A stretch of 34,048 nt of DNA from a virus. The notes under the pieces are model-generated. The model had not been told where the DNA came from, did not search any database, and worked only from the letters and a program-made list of their open reading frames with translations. The position numbers and the translations under genes were made by a program. Where the stretch lies: positions 1 to 34,048 of IMG/VR virus record IMGVR_UViG_3300021961_000325, one strand, 5' to 3'. Of the stretch, positions 1 through 10,000 are shown in pieces (positions within the stretch are counted from its first letter, which is position 1; every line of letters begins with the position of its first letter).

Positions 1-65
1 CCAGTTTCATCACTTACATAAAATAATTGAGATATTCCAGAAAAAGATTCGTATATTGCAGTCAT
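1..65 (-). CDS. 5' end of a truncated gene (21 codons visible)
   Basis: An ATG at 63-65 opens a minus-strand frame that stays open for 21 codons to the left edge of the window (begins MTAIYESFSGISQLFY). A late-promoter-like octamer lies about 20 nt upstream at 87-94, and the gene follows the structural gene that ends at 106. It is therefore probably another late virion gene, but too little is visible to assign a family. Confidence 0.6.
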   Translation of the reverse strand, partial: MTAIYESFSGISQLFYVSDET

Positions 66-86
66 TTTTTTGTATCTTTATTTTTT

Positions 87-94
87 TATTTATT
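87..94 (-). promoter_or_regulatory. Candidate T4-like late promoter
   Basis: The minus strand reads AATAAATA, fitting the NATAAATA form of the T4/cyanophage late -10 element. It lies in the short gap between the stop at 106 and the ATG at 65, with about 20 nt to the start codon. The region is very AT-rich, so chance matches are possible. Confidence 0.4.
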
Positions 95-105
95 GTATTT
101 TAAGG

Positions 106-1251
106 TCATCTTCTTCTTTGGGCAGATTGACTAGAAGATGGTTGATTAACTGGTCTAGAACGACTTGGAGAATCGTCTCTAAACTGTGTTGCTCTATTGA
201 TTCTATCATCAATTCTTTCCTTTTCTTTTATTATCTGATTTTTTTTAAGTTTTCCTTCCGTTGTTGATTCTGATTGATTATCTATTTCACTTCTTAATCT
301 ATTTGATCTTGTTTGTAAATCACTAATTTGCTGTGGAGTTGCTCCTGCACCATTCGAATCTGTTACGGTTGTAGTAACAGTAACTTTATTTCCAACGGTA
401 GTTACCAAATATGGGAAAGTTACATTTACATTTCTTGTTGTTAAAATATTTTTTTCCGTCACATTATTTACTGCAGATGACGTATAATTAGCTTCAGAAA
501 AACTTTCAGATTGTGCAACTAAATTTAGGCTGTTTACATCGAGTAAACTAAAAACATTTACACCGTTTACAAACTTCAAATTTCCATATTGTGAGGCATT
601 TGGTATGAAAAATGATCCTATCAATCTACCGTTCCTATCTGAAATTAGACGTATGTTGGACACTCTAGCAACAGCTCCCGAAGATTTTCCAATTAATGTC
701 ATCCCAACTGCCACAGATCCATAAAAATCGGTTTCTGATGGTAATCCTAAAGCTTTAGTATCAACATTTAGAATGGTTGATGATGCAGTATAAGTATCTC
801 CAAGTGGTTGTTGATTATATGGATTTATTGGAAAAATAGTTTCTGGAGAATTATAAATTCCTGTTTTATGATTTAATTGGCACAATCTAAAAACTATTTT
901 ATTGGTTATGAATGTTGGATCACTTTCAATTATTTCTCCTTTTTGAAAAACTCCAGAAATCATTTCTATTTCTAAAAGTTTAGGAGTAACATGGGCAGAA
1001 ATATTGATTTCTCCAAAAAATGGATAAAATCTAGTAACTGGTTTTAAAGAACTTGAATCAAATTCAACATTTCTACTTCTGATATATAAAATTGGTTGGT
1101 CATAATTTGAAATAGAAGTATCTGTAGTATTTGTAGTTGTAACATTTCCAGGTACTAAAGTACTACTTGAAAATTGACTTGAATCCTGTGTCGTATTTGG
1201 ACCAGAATTTTGTTGAAGTATATTTTGAAGTTGTGTTTGTAAGTAATCCAT
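106..1251 (-). CDS. Virion structural protein, probable tail/baseplate component
   Basis: 381 aa, starting 6 nt after the stop of the DUF4815-like gene. The N-terminal 45 residues are Gln/Ser/Thr-rich. A conserved-looking core follows (YIRSRNVEF, KPVTRFYPFF, PKLLEIEMISG, NHKTGIYNSP), which I recall as a module of large cyanophage tail proteins, often located in the C-terminal part of the long DUF4815-type protein. The last 80 residues are charged (RSNRLRSEIDNQ onward, likely helical) and end in a Ser/Arg-rich tail. Here the module is a separate gene, perhaps split from its large neighbour. Virion role is inferred from context; no enzymatic motif is visible. Confidence 0.65.
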   Translation of the reverse strand: MDYLQTQLQNILQQNSGPNTTQDSSQFSSSTLVPGNVTTTNTTDTSISNYDQPILYIRSRNVEFDSSSLKPVTRFYPFFGEINISAHVTPKLLEIEMISGVFQKGEIIESDPTFITNKIVFRLCQLNHKTGIYNSPETIFPINPYNQQPLGDTYTASSTILNVDTKALGLPSETDFYGSVAVGMTLIGKSSGAVARVSNIRLISDRNGRLIGSFFIPNASQYGNLKFVNGVNVFSLLDVNSLNLVAQSESFSEANYTSSAVNNVTEKNILTTRNVNVTFPYLVTTVGNKVTVTTTVTDSNGAGATPQQISDLQTRSNRLRSEIDNQSESTTEGKLKKNQIIKEKERIDDRINRATQFRDDSPSRSRPVNQPSSSQSAQRRR

Positions 1252-1257
1252 TTTAAA

Positions 1258-4200
1258 TTAATAGAAGGGGTTATTATTGAAACTTGTTTGTGCCTTCTTC
1301 GTTGGAGGTAAAACAGCCGACACTTGAGAACTACTAATTCCATAAGTATTAATTACACCTTGTCCTGCTACAATTTTTTTACCAGTCGCTTTAGCGGCCG
1401 CCAATGCTGCATCTGCATTACCTCCAAATTTAGTTTTAATATAATCTCCCGTTAAGTAAACTGGAGGTGGAGTAGAACTTGAAGAAGATTTACCTCTTAC
1501 CGGTTTACCTCTTGCGGGTACAGGAGTTGGTGGATTATATGTTGGTGGTGGAACGTGAACAGTTACATATTCTACTATTGGATCTGCAACTATTACTTTA
1601 TTTTCAAGTGTAGTTGAAGATACCACAGTATCAAACAATTTATTTTCTATAACTGTAGTATCATACCAAGTATCTTCAGATGGCGATAATGCCAACGTTC
1701 CTCTCCAAAAATTACTAGCACCTATATCATCAGATTTTGTTGCCTGATCTTGTTCGGAATATAATAATTCAATATAATCTAAAGTTACTAAATCCCCAGT
1801 TTTCTTTACACCAGGAGATCCTAAATCTGTTACATAAGATTGATCCGCAGTAGAATTGTATATTGAAGTAAAACCTTGTAGGGCTTCCGATCCCAGTTGA
1901 AGTGGGATAAAAGTGCTACTCTTTATTGGACTACAAATTCCCTCTGATATTTCACATCTAAATTGTAGATCTTGAGAATCTGAAATTACATAATCTATGA
2001 AGTTATCTACAAAAAATCCTGATTTAAATCTATCAAGTCCAGTTTCTGAATCTTTAATAGTCAGTGATTCAGTTTTTAATTCCGCTAAAGATAAAGTTGT
2101 ATATTCCTCAAGTCGCCCAATTCTATCCTCAAGTAAAGAAATATCAGACATTCTATATCTTCTGTGTCTGACCATTTCAATGGTAACATCTGAAGTATTA
2201 AAAACGTATGGGTTAGAATAAACTCTTGCTAATGTTATGGAATTTTGTTTGTCCTTTGGGGGTAAAGGAGATTGATTTGGAATTCCCTGAACGACTTCAA
2301 AAGTTCCGTCGCTATTTAAAATAACATTATCAACCCTTCCCAGATAATAATTATACGAAAGAACGATATTTTTATCGGGAACTACATTATAATTAGAATT
2401 AACTCCTTCAGTGCTTAAGTTTTTTCCATCTAATTCAAAAGGAGATTTATTTGTTGATCCATCGTAAGGTCTAACTCTTGGTCGGATATCAATTAAATCT
2501 GAACAAGACACGCCTTGTAAAAATGGAATATCATTTCTATAGTTATTGCCAGAATAACTGTTTACAGTTACAAATTCTCCTTGATCATTAGAATCGATAA
2601 CATAATTTTGGAAAACTATTTTTAGTTTCTTTTTCGGAGCACTAATACCGGACTTTCTTACTATTTTTGAATAATCATATATTTGTGTTGTTTGCCCATT
2701 ATCTAAGAAGTAATTTTTTAATAGATTTTTATCAGAAACAAATAGCTGATTAACAATAGAATTTGTTTGTGTATCTGAACCAACTATAATTTCTCCTTCC
2801 TTAAATTGAAATCCATTTAAGTAACAAAATTCTAATTTGTCAGAATCTACTCTTGAAACTATAATTCCAACTGATCCACTATCTTTTCCTGTAATAATTT
2901 CTCCAATATCATAATCTAAATTGGAATTTGTTGTTCCAGTAAAGGAGGTTAGTTGAATTTTTGGAATTTGCGGATCACCAATTCCAGATGATTCATATAT
3001 TCCAAGAACTCTAATTGCATCTGGAACATTTAAAGAAATTTCATCATCTTGGACTCTTAATCCATATATTTGACTATAAGTTAATCCATCTTCTAGAGTT
3101 GTGGTTCCTATGCCAGATGAAACATTTGATGATTTATCTACTAAAAGAGTAGAAACTTTGCTTAATTTTTTTACCTTATGATTTGGTTTTAAATTCTCTA
3201 CAGTAGTAATGACCTCACAAGTACCACTTGTTTGTCCAAGACCAACAAAAGTAATTGTTTTTCCTGTAGTACTAAGATCAAATTTATCAAATCGGATTGT
3301 TTCAATTGTCCCATCCGAATATGATATTAAATATCTATCTTCATCAAAAGTAGTAAAGTATATATCTTCTTCTGTTAAAGATATACTTAATGTGTTATTA
3401 GAAAAAGAAACGTTTTTAAATTTTCTTCTTTGTAAAATAGAAGTCGAATTTAAATTAACACTTTCTATATTAGAAGAAGGAAGAACTGTTATCAATCCTG
3501 TACTATTATTTGTATTAAATACCTCAGGAGTTCTTTTAACAACATTATTTACTGAGAATGAAGTTGTAGATATTGTTCCAACACAAATATTAGGAACGCT
3601 TTCTATCTGTTTAATAGTAAAGAATGTTCCGCCGGCACTAACAGAATTTACTTCATTGAAAACAGGAGTAAGTCCTCCTGATGGGTTAGCATATGAAATA
3701 ATATCGCCTTGCTTTAAAACCTTAACAAAATTATTATTTAATCCACAACTTACTGTTGATATACCACCAGAAAGTCCGGTAATATTAAATGTTGTTCCTG
3801 GAGGTACAATTGAAAAATTATTTTCTAAAGAGAGGTCTGCACTAAAAGTAGATAATCCAACTTTACAATAAACAGACTTTATATCATTTATAGAATAATC
3901 CTTTACTGATGAAATTAATCTATTATTAGTAATTCCATTAATAATAATTCTTTCATTATCTAAAAACTGTCCAGATACAGAATAAAGAATTAAACTATTT
4001 GAGTTAGATACGTCTTGTTTTAAAAATCCAGTAGCTTTGCTAGTTCTTCCTTTTATATGCGCTGGAGTAGACAGAGTAATTGATGTTGATAAACCAATAA
4101 CAGTATATGTATTAATATCAAATAAACGCAAGTGCATTCTACTTGTGTCATCTTGATATGAAGATTCGGGAACATAATCATAAACTCTTGCTTGTCCTAT

Positions 4201-5508
4201 GGTGGTGCCAGAAGAAACTGATGGATTTGAACCCAGTCTCGAACTCATCAAATCAATTACTACAGTTGTCCCAACCCCTATAGGAGCAGAACCATATGAA
4301 TTATTAACTACAAATAATGTCCCTGCACCAAAGTTTACCGATAGATTGCTGACAGTTCCTGTTGTTCTGGGTTTAGGAACATCTATTAAAGTTGATGATA
4401 TTGATTCTACATCGTAACCTTTTACATAGGCTTTTCCTGGACCAATTTGATAGGTCATCAAATCTTCAGATGGCACATTTCCATTTGAAGTTGTTTGTTC
4501 TGGATAATATAATCCATCAATTGAATATCTATCGTTTAATGTTTCTCTTGCAAATACACTAAAGGGACTTACGATGTAATCTCCAGATTCATCAAAAGTT
4601 CTTCTTGCCAATTCATCTCGTATTAGGCTATATTGAGCATTTTCTGAAGATGTATATGTTGGAATACCAAAACTGACTCTAAATATCTCTACAAAATTTT
4701 CAGTATCAACATCATCTAAAAGTTTTTTTGTTAAAATTAAATTTAACTGAAATCTATCAGCTCCAGGAGCTGCATAGTTTGAAAATCCTTGTGCATTATC
4801 ATTCAAGGATCCATCTTCAAACGAATTTACAATTTTTTCTTCTATTTCAAATCCAACTTTGTATGATGGTTCTACACCATATTGATCTAAAAGTAAACTT
4901 TGTGCTTGTACCTTTGCAAATATCCCACGAACAAAGTAAATACCCGGAGATAGGGATACATAAGATGCTAATGATACTGAATTAGAAGATATTGTATTAC
5001 AAAAACCTTGCCCAGATTGTATAGTAGAATTTCCAAATGATATCGATTCTTCTAATAGTAAAGTTTCTGAATCAAAAAATGTTCTGATATCAAAATTTTC
5101 TCCACCACTTTCTAAAAATTTTACATATAAAGTATAATTTCCTCTTTCAGACTCTGTATTTTTTAGTATATAAAATACTTCTCCTAAAACATTACTAGAT
5201 TGACCTCTTATCTTTTTTCCATTAAGTTCATCAAAATATAAAGAAACAGGTATTCCACCAAAAGTAGATTCTATTTCTACTGCATAAACTGGATTTTCGT
5301 ATTTTAAGTTTCCTGGAACAACAACAGACCCATCTTTAAAGATGTGATTCCCAAATTGTTCAATTTGATTTTGTAGTATTGATTGTTGAGTTGTTAACTC
5401 TCTTGCCTGAATAGGGTATCCAGGTTTAAACAAAACTTTATAGTAATTTTTATCGCTATCAAAATCATCGAAATATGGAGATACGTTGAGGTTGGTCTTT
5501 TGTGCCAT
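1258..5508 (-). CDS. Large DUF4815-type virion structural protein
   Basis: 1416 aa. The N-terminus (YFDDFDSDKNYYKVLFKPGY, then QARELTTQQSILQNQIEQFG and HIFKDGSVVVPG, residues about 12-67) is the signature I associate with DUF4815 proteins, which occur in T4-like cyanophages as big tail or baseplate components. The long middle is beta-rich with many Ser/Thr/Gly/Asn repeats. Near the C-terminus there is a conserved-looking segment (RHRRYRMSDISLLEDRIGRLEEYTTLSLAE, only partly quoted elsewhere) that looks like a coiled helix, then a Pro-rich hinge (PPPTYNPPTPVPARGKP) and a Gly/Ala tail. It starts 5 nt after the gp8-like stop, so is probably co-transcribed with gp8. It occupies the position of T4 gp9/gp10 genes, but I cannot show homology to them. 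Confidence 0.75.
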   Translation of the reverse strand: MAQKTNLNVSPYFDDFDSDKNYYKVLFKPGYPIQARELTTQQSILQNQIEQFGNHIFKDGSVVVPGNLKYENPVYAVEIESTFGGIPVSLYFDELNGKKIRGQSSNVLGEVFYILKNTESERGNYTLYVKFLESGGENFDIRTFFDSETLLLEESISFGNSTIQSGQGFCNTISSNSVSLASYVSLSPGIYFVRGIFAKVQAQSLLLDQYGVEPSYKVGFEIEEKIVNSFEDGSLNDNAQGFSNYAAPGADRFQLNLILTKKLLDDVDTENFVEIFRVSFGIPTYTSSENAQYSLIRDELARRTFDESGDYIVSPFSVFARETLNDRYSIDGLYYPEQTTSNGNVPSEDLMTYQIGPGKAYVKGYDVESISSTLIDVPKPRTTGTVSNLSVNFGAGTLFVVNNSYGSAPIGVGTTVVIDLMSSRLGSNPSVSSGTTIGQARVYDYVPESSYQDDTSRMHLRLFDINTYTVIGLSTSITLSTPAHIKGRTSKATGFLKQDVSNSNSLILYSVSGQFLDNERIIINGITNNRLISSVKDYSINDIKSVYCKVGLSTFSADLSLENNFSIVPPGTTFNITGLSGGISTVSCGLNNNFVKVLKQGDIISYANPSGGLTPVFNEVNSVSAGGTFFTIKQIESVPNICVGTISTTSFSVNNVVKRTPEVFNTNNSTGLITVLPSSNIESVNLNSTSILQRRKFKNVSFSNNTLSISLTEEDIYFTTFDEDRYLISYSDGTIETIRFDKFDLSTTGKTITFVGLGQTSGTCEVITTVENLKPNHKVKKLSKVSTLLVDKSSNVSSGIGTTTLEDGLTYSQIYGLRVQDDEISLNVPDAIRVLGIYESSGIGDPQIPKIQLTSFTGTTNSNLDYDIGEIITGKDSGSVGIIVSRVDSDKLEFCYLNGFQFKEGEIIVGSDTQTNSIVNQLFVSDKNLLKNYFLDNGQTTQIYDYSKIVRKSGISAPKKKLKIVFQNYVIDSNDQGEFVTVNSYSGNNYRNDIPFLQGVSCSDLIDIRPRVRPYDGSTNKSPFELDGKNLSTEGVNSNYNVVPDKNIVLSYNYYLGRVDNVILNSDGTFEVVQGIPNQSPLPPKDKQNSITLARVYSNPYVFNTSDVTIEMVRHRRYRMSDISLLEDRIGRLEEYTTLSLAELKTESLTIKDSETGLDRFKSGFFVDNFIDYVISDSQDLQFRCEISEGICSPIKSSTFIPLQLGSEALQGFTSIYNSTADQSYVTDLGSPGVKKTGDLVTLDYIELLYSEQDQATKSDDIGASNFWRGTLALSPSEDTWYDTTVIENKLFDTVVSSTTLENKVIVADPIVEYVTVHVPPPTYNPPTPVPARGKPVRGKSSSSSTPPPVYLTGDYIKTKFGGNADAALAAAKATGKKIVAGQGVINTYGISSSQVSAVLPPTKKAQTSFNNNPFY

Positions 5509-5513
5509 AATTC

Positions 5514-7064
5514 TTAGAATTGCAAAATAACTTTGATATCTTCTTTTTGATTTGAGGATCTTGTAATCGAAGGTCTGTTATCAATGTAGATGATATTTCC
5601 TGAGTATTTTTTAACCTCTGGATTTGCTACACCATTAATAAAAGACTGTCCAAGATTATATCTTCTATTATTTAGTGTAGTTGAAACACCTGTAAATGTT
5701 GTATCGATGTACAAATTCGTATCAGTTATGAATATTGTTCCCCCTGCACCAACAGAATCGGTAAATCTATTTAAATTAATTCCGTAAGTTGGAGAATTAT
5801 TTTGAGATCCATCTGTGTTAAATCCAGCAAGGCTTTTATCTTGCCAGTACTTTAAAACACCTGTAGTTTGATCATAGGAAACAACTCTACCTACTGCAGT
5901 GGTTCCTGTGCTTATTGTTTGAGTAAATCTAGAATTTGCAGTAAAAGTGGCACTACTATAACCAATTCCAGCAAGTCTTAATGCATATACTGCGCTCGCT
6001 TTTTCAATATCTAAAAGTGAGGTTGAACTATAAGCCAGAGGATTTTCTACAATTCCAACCCTAGCAATTTTATTACCAGTTACAAAGTCTGGATTTTCTA
6101 TGTCATTTTCTATTCTTGAATAAATTAAAACATTATATGCACCAAGTTCTCTATAAACATCTGCTCCATGTCCTCCTTTTGGGGGAATTATGACATCAAA
6201 AGTTGGCGTTACTGTCCCAGTCGGAACATTTCCTCCAACCAAATCAATGGTTCCAAAAGTATATCCATCTCCACCAGAAGAAACTGTAATAGATTCTACT
6301 TTAGAATCGTTATTAATTACAATGGTTGCTTTTCCTCCGCTTCCATCACCTTTAATTGGGACATTTGTATAAGTTCTATTTGCTGTACCTAAACCAACAC
6401 CACGATTTGTAATTGTGATTATTTTAAGTTGATTGTTTGTAGCAGCAGCATTATTTCTGATTGCTGCATTTTCTGTACCTGTTTCCCAATTTTTGGGTAC
6501 AGGTATAAAGTTTACAGTATCAAATTTTACAATCTCACTTGGTTTGACAGTATAAAGATATTTCCAGATATATCCATCACCACTATCACCTGCTGCTTTG
6601 GGTTCTAAATCGGTAAAAGTTGGTTCATCTAGAGAGGGTCTTCCTGTAGGATTTTCTGGATCTGTTCCGTTCTGAAGACAAATATAAACTCTATAATCGC
6701 TGTTTATTACATAATAATTTGCTGAGTAGAGACTGGTAGCACCTGATGGTTTTGAGGTGTTTGTTCTACTAATATCATGGCGATACATATCGTAGGTTGT
6801 TCCTGATGACCAAGTTATTTTTCTAACAACTTGATTTACGTCAGATGCTTTAATTTTTTTCAAAGCAACCATTGTATCCCAATAATCATTTTCTTGCTCA
6901 AAACTGTCTTTAGGTGATGGTGGGTTAGTTTCCCACCCAGAAGAATAATCAGTTGCATTAGTTAAACCAACAAAAGCATAATAAGAGTTTATCGAAGAAG
7001 TTGCTGCCGAAACAAAATTCTTCGCATTCAAAATTCTTAATTGGTCAGTTATAATTGCAGACAT
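5514..7064 (-). CDS. 8: Baseplate wedge subunit gp8-like
   Basis: 516 aa, longer than T4 gp8 (334 aa). The start (MSAIITDQLRILNAKNFV, then YYAFVGLTNATDYSS and a W-x-T-N-PP-x-P segment) and the end (YIDNRPSITRSSNQKEDIKV followed by ILQF) match what I recall of cyanophage gp8 proteins. In T4, gp8 dimers are part of the wedge that surrounds the baseplate hub. A Gly-rich segment near residues 235-275 (SSGGDGYTFG) resembles the GGxGY modules of the giant protein encoded upstream, suggesting shared beta-structure. Gene order gp25-gp6-giant-gp8 supports the call. A CATAAATA late promoter lies 16 nt before the ATG. Confidence 0.8.
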   Translation of the reverse strand: MSAIITDQLRILNAKNFVSAATSSINSYYAFVGLTNATDYSSGWETNPPSPKDSFEQENDYWDTMVALKKIKASDVNQVVRKITWSSGTTYDMYRHDISRTNTSKPSGATSLYSANYYVINSDYRVYICLQNGTDPENPTGRPSLDEPTFTDLEPKAAGDSGDGYIWKYLYTVKPSEIVKFDTVNFIPVPKNWETGTENAAIRNNAAATNNQLKIITITNRGVGLGTANRTYTNVPIKGDGSGGKATIVINNDSKVESITVSSGGDGYTFGTIDLVGGNVPTGTVTPTFDVIIPPKGGHGADVYRELGAYNVLIYSRIENDIENPDFVTGNKIARVGIVENPLAYSSTSLLDIEKASAVYALRLAGIGYSSATFTANSRFTQTISTGTTAVGRVVSYDQTTGVLKYWQDKSLAGFNTDGSQNNSPTYGINLNRFTDSVGAGGTIFITDTNLYIDTTFTGVSTTLNNRRYNLGQSFINGVANPEVKKYSGNIIYIDNRPSITRSSNQKEDIKVILQF

Positions 7065-7080
7065 TTTACAGTTTTTTATC

Positions 7081-7088
7081 TATTTATG
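7081..7088 (-). promoter_or_regulatory. Candidate late promoter for gp8, overlapping the giant gene's stop
   Basis: The minus strand reads CATAAATA, matching NATAAATA. It overlaps the TAA stop of the giant gene at 7084-7086 and lies 16 nt upstream of the gp8-like ATG, a sensible distance for a gp55-type late sigma start. This would let gp8 and the genes to its left be expressed apart from the 12-kb giant. Confidence 0.5.
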
Positions 7089-10000
7089 AGGTTGAATACC
7101 CAATATATTTTAATTTATTATACCTTTGGACTATAGGTGAAGTTGAAATTCCAGCAATATTTGCATAAGTTGTGAATTGTTGGGGATCAATTCTAGTTGG
7201 TGTTAAAATCCTTCCCCAACTATATTCGCCATAAAAACCACTAAATCCAAGTCCGGTCAATCCATTGTAATTGGATACACTCACTGTAACTTTAGCAACA
7301 TTAGTAATACCAACACCAGGTACTGCAGTTTGTGCAACAGAAACTGCAGCCACTTGATAAATGTTATCTATAAATGTCGTTCCTACTCCAACAATTCCAT
7401 TTGAAGAATTAAGTGAAGTAAGTCCCTTACCTACATTAGATTTAGAAACTACAAAATAATAACCAGTCTGAATACCACTAATGCCAGTTGTTGCAATACC
7501 AACACTAACAATTTTGGAATCTCTCAGGATTGAATTATTTGGAATAAAGAAATCAAACACTATTCCGGTTGATGCAACACCAACAGATGTAGTATTGATA
7601 CCAGTAATTAATCCAAAATCTCCCTCATAAGAAACTTTGTCAATTACCTCATATTTTAATGAGGGTGGTTCAATTAAAACCGCAGGAGGTTGGTTAGAAG
7701 AATATCCAATTCCAGGAACAGTTATTGCAATTCCTGTTACAACCCCACCAGATATAGATGCAGATGATCTTGCAGTATTTTGTGCTGCGGTTGTTCCAAA
7801 ACCAATTGGACTTGCAATTGTTACTATGGGTGCGGTTGAATATCCAACACCACCATCAGAAATAACGATTGAAGAAACAGTTCCTGAAGAAGATACTGTG
7901 GCAGTAGCAGCAGCAGATGTTATATTGTCTTGAGAGATAATAATAATCTTATTTTGTGGTTTTTCATTAGTTCCATCATGAGTATATTCTTTTTCACTGT
8001 CAAAGAATGCTTTAACACTTTCGACAAAAATTGCAGTAGATCCGATACCAACATTTTGAATGATGTTCGTAGTGGGTTGAATATATGGTTCATAGATAGA
8101 CCTATCTTTTCCTACATAAAAACCATTTACTACGCGATCTTCGGTTTGCCTACACCAAGTTAATGGTCTAATTAAGTCTTCATTTGAAGATACTCCAGGT
8201 CCTGGGTACAAATTAGTATTAAGTGTGTCCGATGAAATAATATCCGTCACTACTCTATCTTCTTGTGATAGATTAATATTATCATCTGTTAACAATACAT
8301 CATCTCCAATTTTAATTGTTTCAAGAATATCAATAATTTGTGTGTCTACATCACCAGTTCCCCTGTAGAATAATATCCTCGAAGTATCACCCTCTTTTGG
8401 AGCTTCTGTAAACCTTATAATACTTCCACCAGTAAACACATAACCTTTACCTGGAACTTGTAATACATCATTAATAAAAACTAATAAAGTTGCTTGGACA
8501 TCAATGTTTGATCCTTTTTTAGACCTAATTGTAGTTTGATTGCCATTGATACGAATTGGGAATGATTTTCTGTTTCCATCAAATAAGACATCAAATGGAT
8601 CTATTACTTGAATTCTACCTACAGACCAAGCAGAAAACTTATCAGATTGAATTTTATCTACTGAAATTTGGAATTCTGAGAAACTCAATGAGGTATTTGT
8701 TGGGATTCCAGAAATTCCGCCCGTAGAAATTGTTAAAATATCGTTTTGTTTGTATCCATATCCTAGATTTTTCAATTCAAAAGATATAATACTAGAACCT
8801 TGTCCGACAACAACATCTACAATAGCACCTGTCCCAACTCCAGGTTGTGATTGGGAACTATAAATTAATGGGAGATTTGAGTATGATAATGGAGAATCAA
8901 AAACAACAATTGGTGGATTGGTTGTAGTATATCCAGTTCCTGGATTGGTAATAGCAACACTAACTATATGCCCATTACTAACTGTGGCAGTTCCTATAAA
9001 TTTAATATTCGGAATTCCAGTGCTTTCCGTCTTGACACCAACATTAACGATAGTTTGAATTCCAACTCTATATCCAGATCCACTATTTCCAATACTAATA
9101 GATTGTATTGTTCCTGCAGAAGAAACAATAGCAGTTCCACCTGCTGCTACAAGTGGTTGATAAGCAAATCCTTGAGTAGAACCAACCGATAAAATAATTC
9201 CACCTCTAGGAATACTAGCAGTGTTTATATCATAATTTGTCGAACTAGCAGTCCCCACAAAAGTAATAGTCGTAATTCCTGCATTTTCTTCCAAATCATA
9301 ATTGTCAATTACGCCGGTTGCATTTGGACCTTGGAATATATCATTGATCAAAACAATAGCATTATCAGTAGATACTCCGGTAACATTTGCCCCGTTTGAT
9401 TTTAAGGTAAAGGTTTTATCTATTCCATTGAAATTGTTTGATATATTATCAAAGATATAATTTTTAGTATAAGGTTCAATAGAAGTATCCTCTTCTCCGG
9501 ACCTTAAAAATATTCTTCCACTAAATGTCGATCCCGTTTCAAGTCCAATATAATCAACTTCATCTGCTCTATTTGTTGGATTTAAAATGGGAACTTTTCC
9601 ATAAGGAGGTTCGTCAAAATAAATTGTATTATCAACAATGTTGTAGTTTCCTAAAACTTTTGCAACTAGAGAGGAAGATGTATGAGTTGATAAACCAGTT
9701 CCCAACCAAGGTCTCAAAACAGATATTGCATTTGTACTTCCAACACCAACAGATGTAACTCGCATAATTTCATTATCAATCTTAATCAAATCTCCACCAA
9801 ATATTGAACTTATTCCTGAAACAGATATTTCTGAATCGAATAGATTTACATTTTTCGATAAAACAGTGGTAACTGCAGTAGATGTAATTGGGGATTGAAT
9901 TACGTTATCAATACTAATAATAGATTTTTTATTTTGATTTTTGGAAGTAAATATGTGAGAAGTTCCTGCTCCTACTGCATTTATATCCAAAACAGTAGGA

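Noticed and set aside
3209-3871. 220-codon plus-strand frame inside the 1416-aa gene
   Set aside because: It is a shadow frame in AT-rich sequence opposite a well-supported structural gene, with no ribosome site and no recognisable domain.
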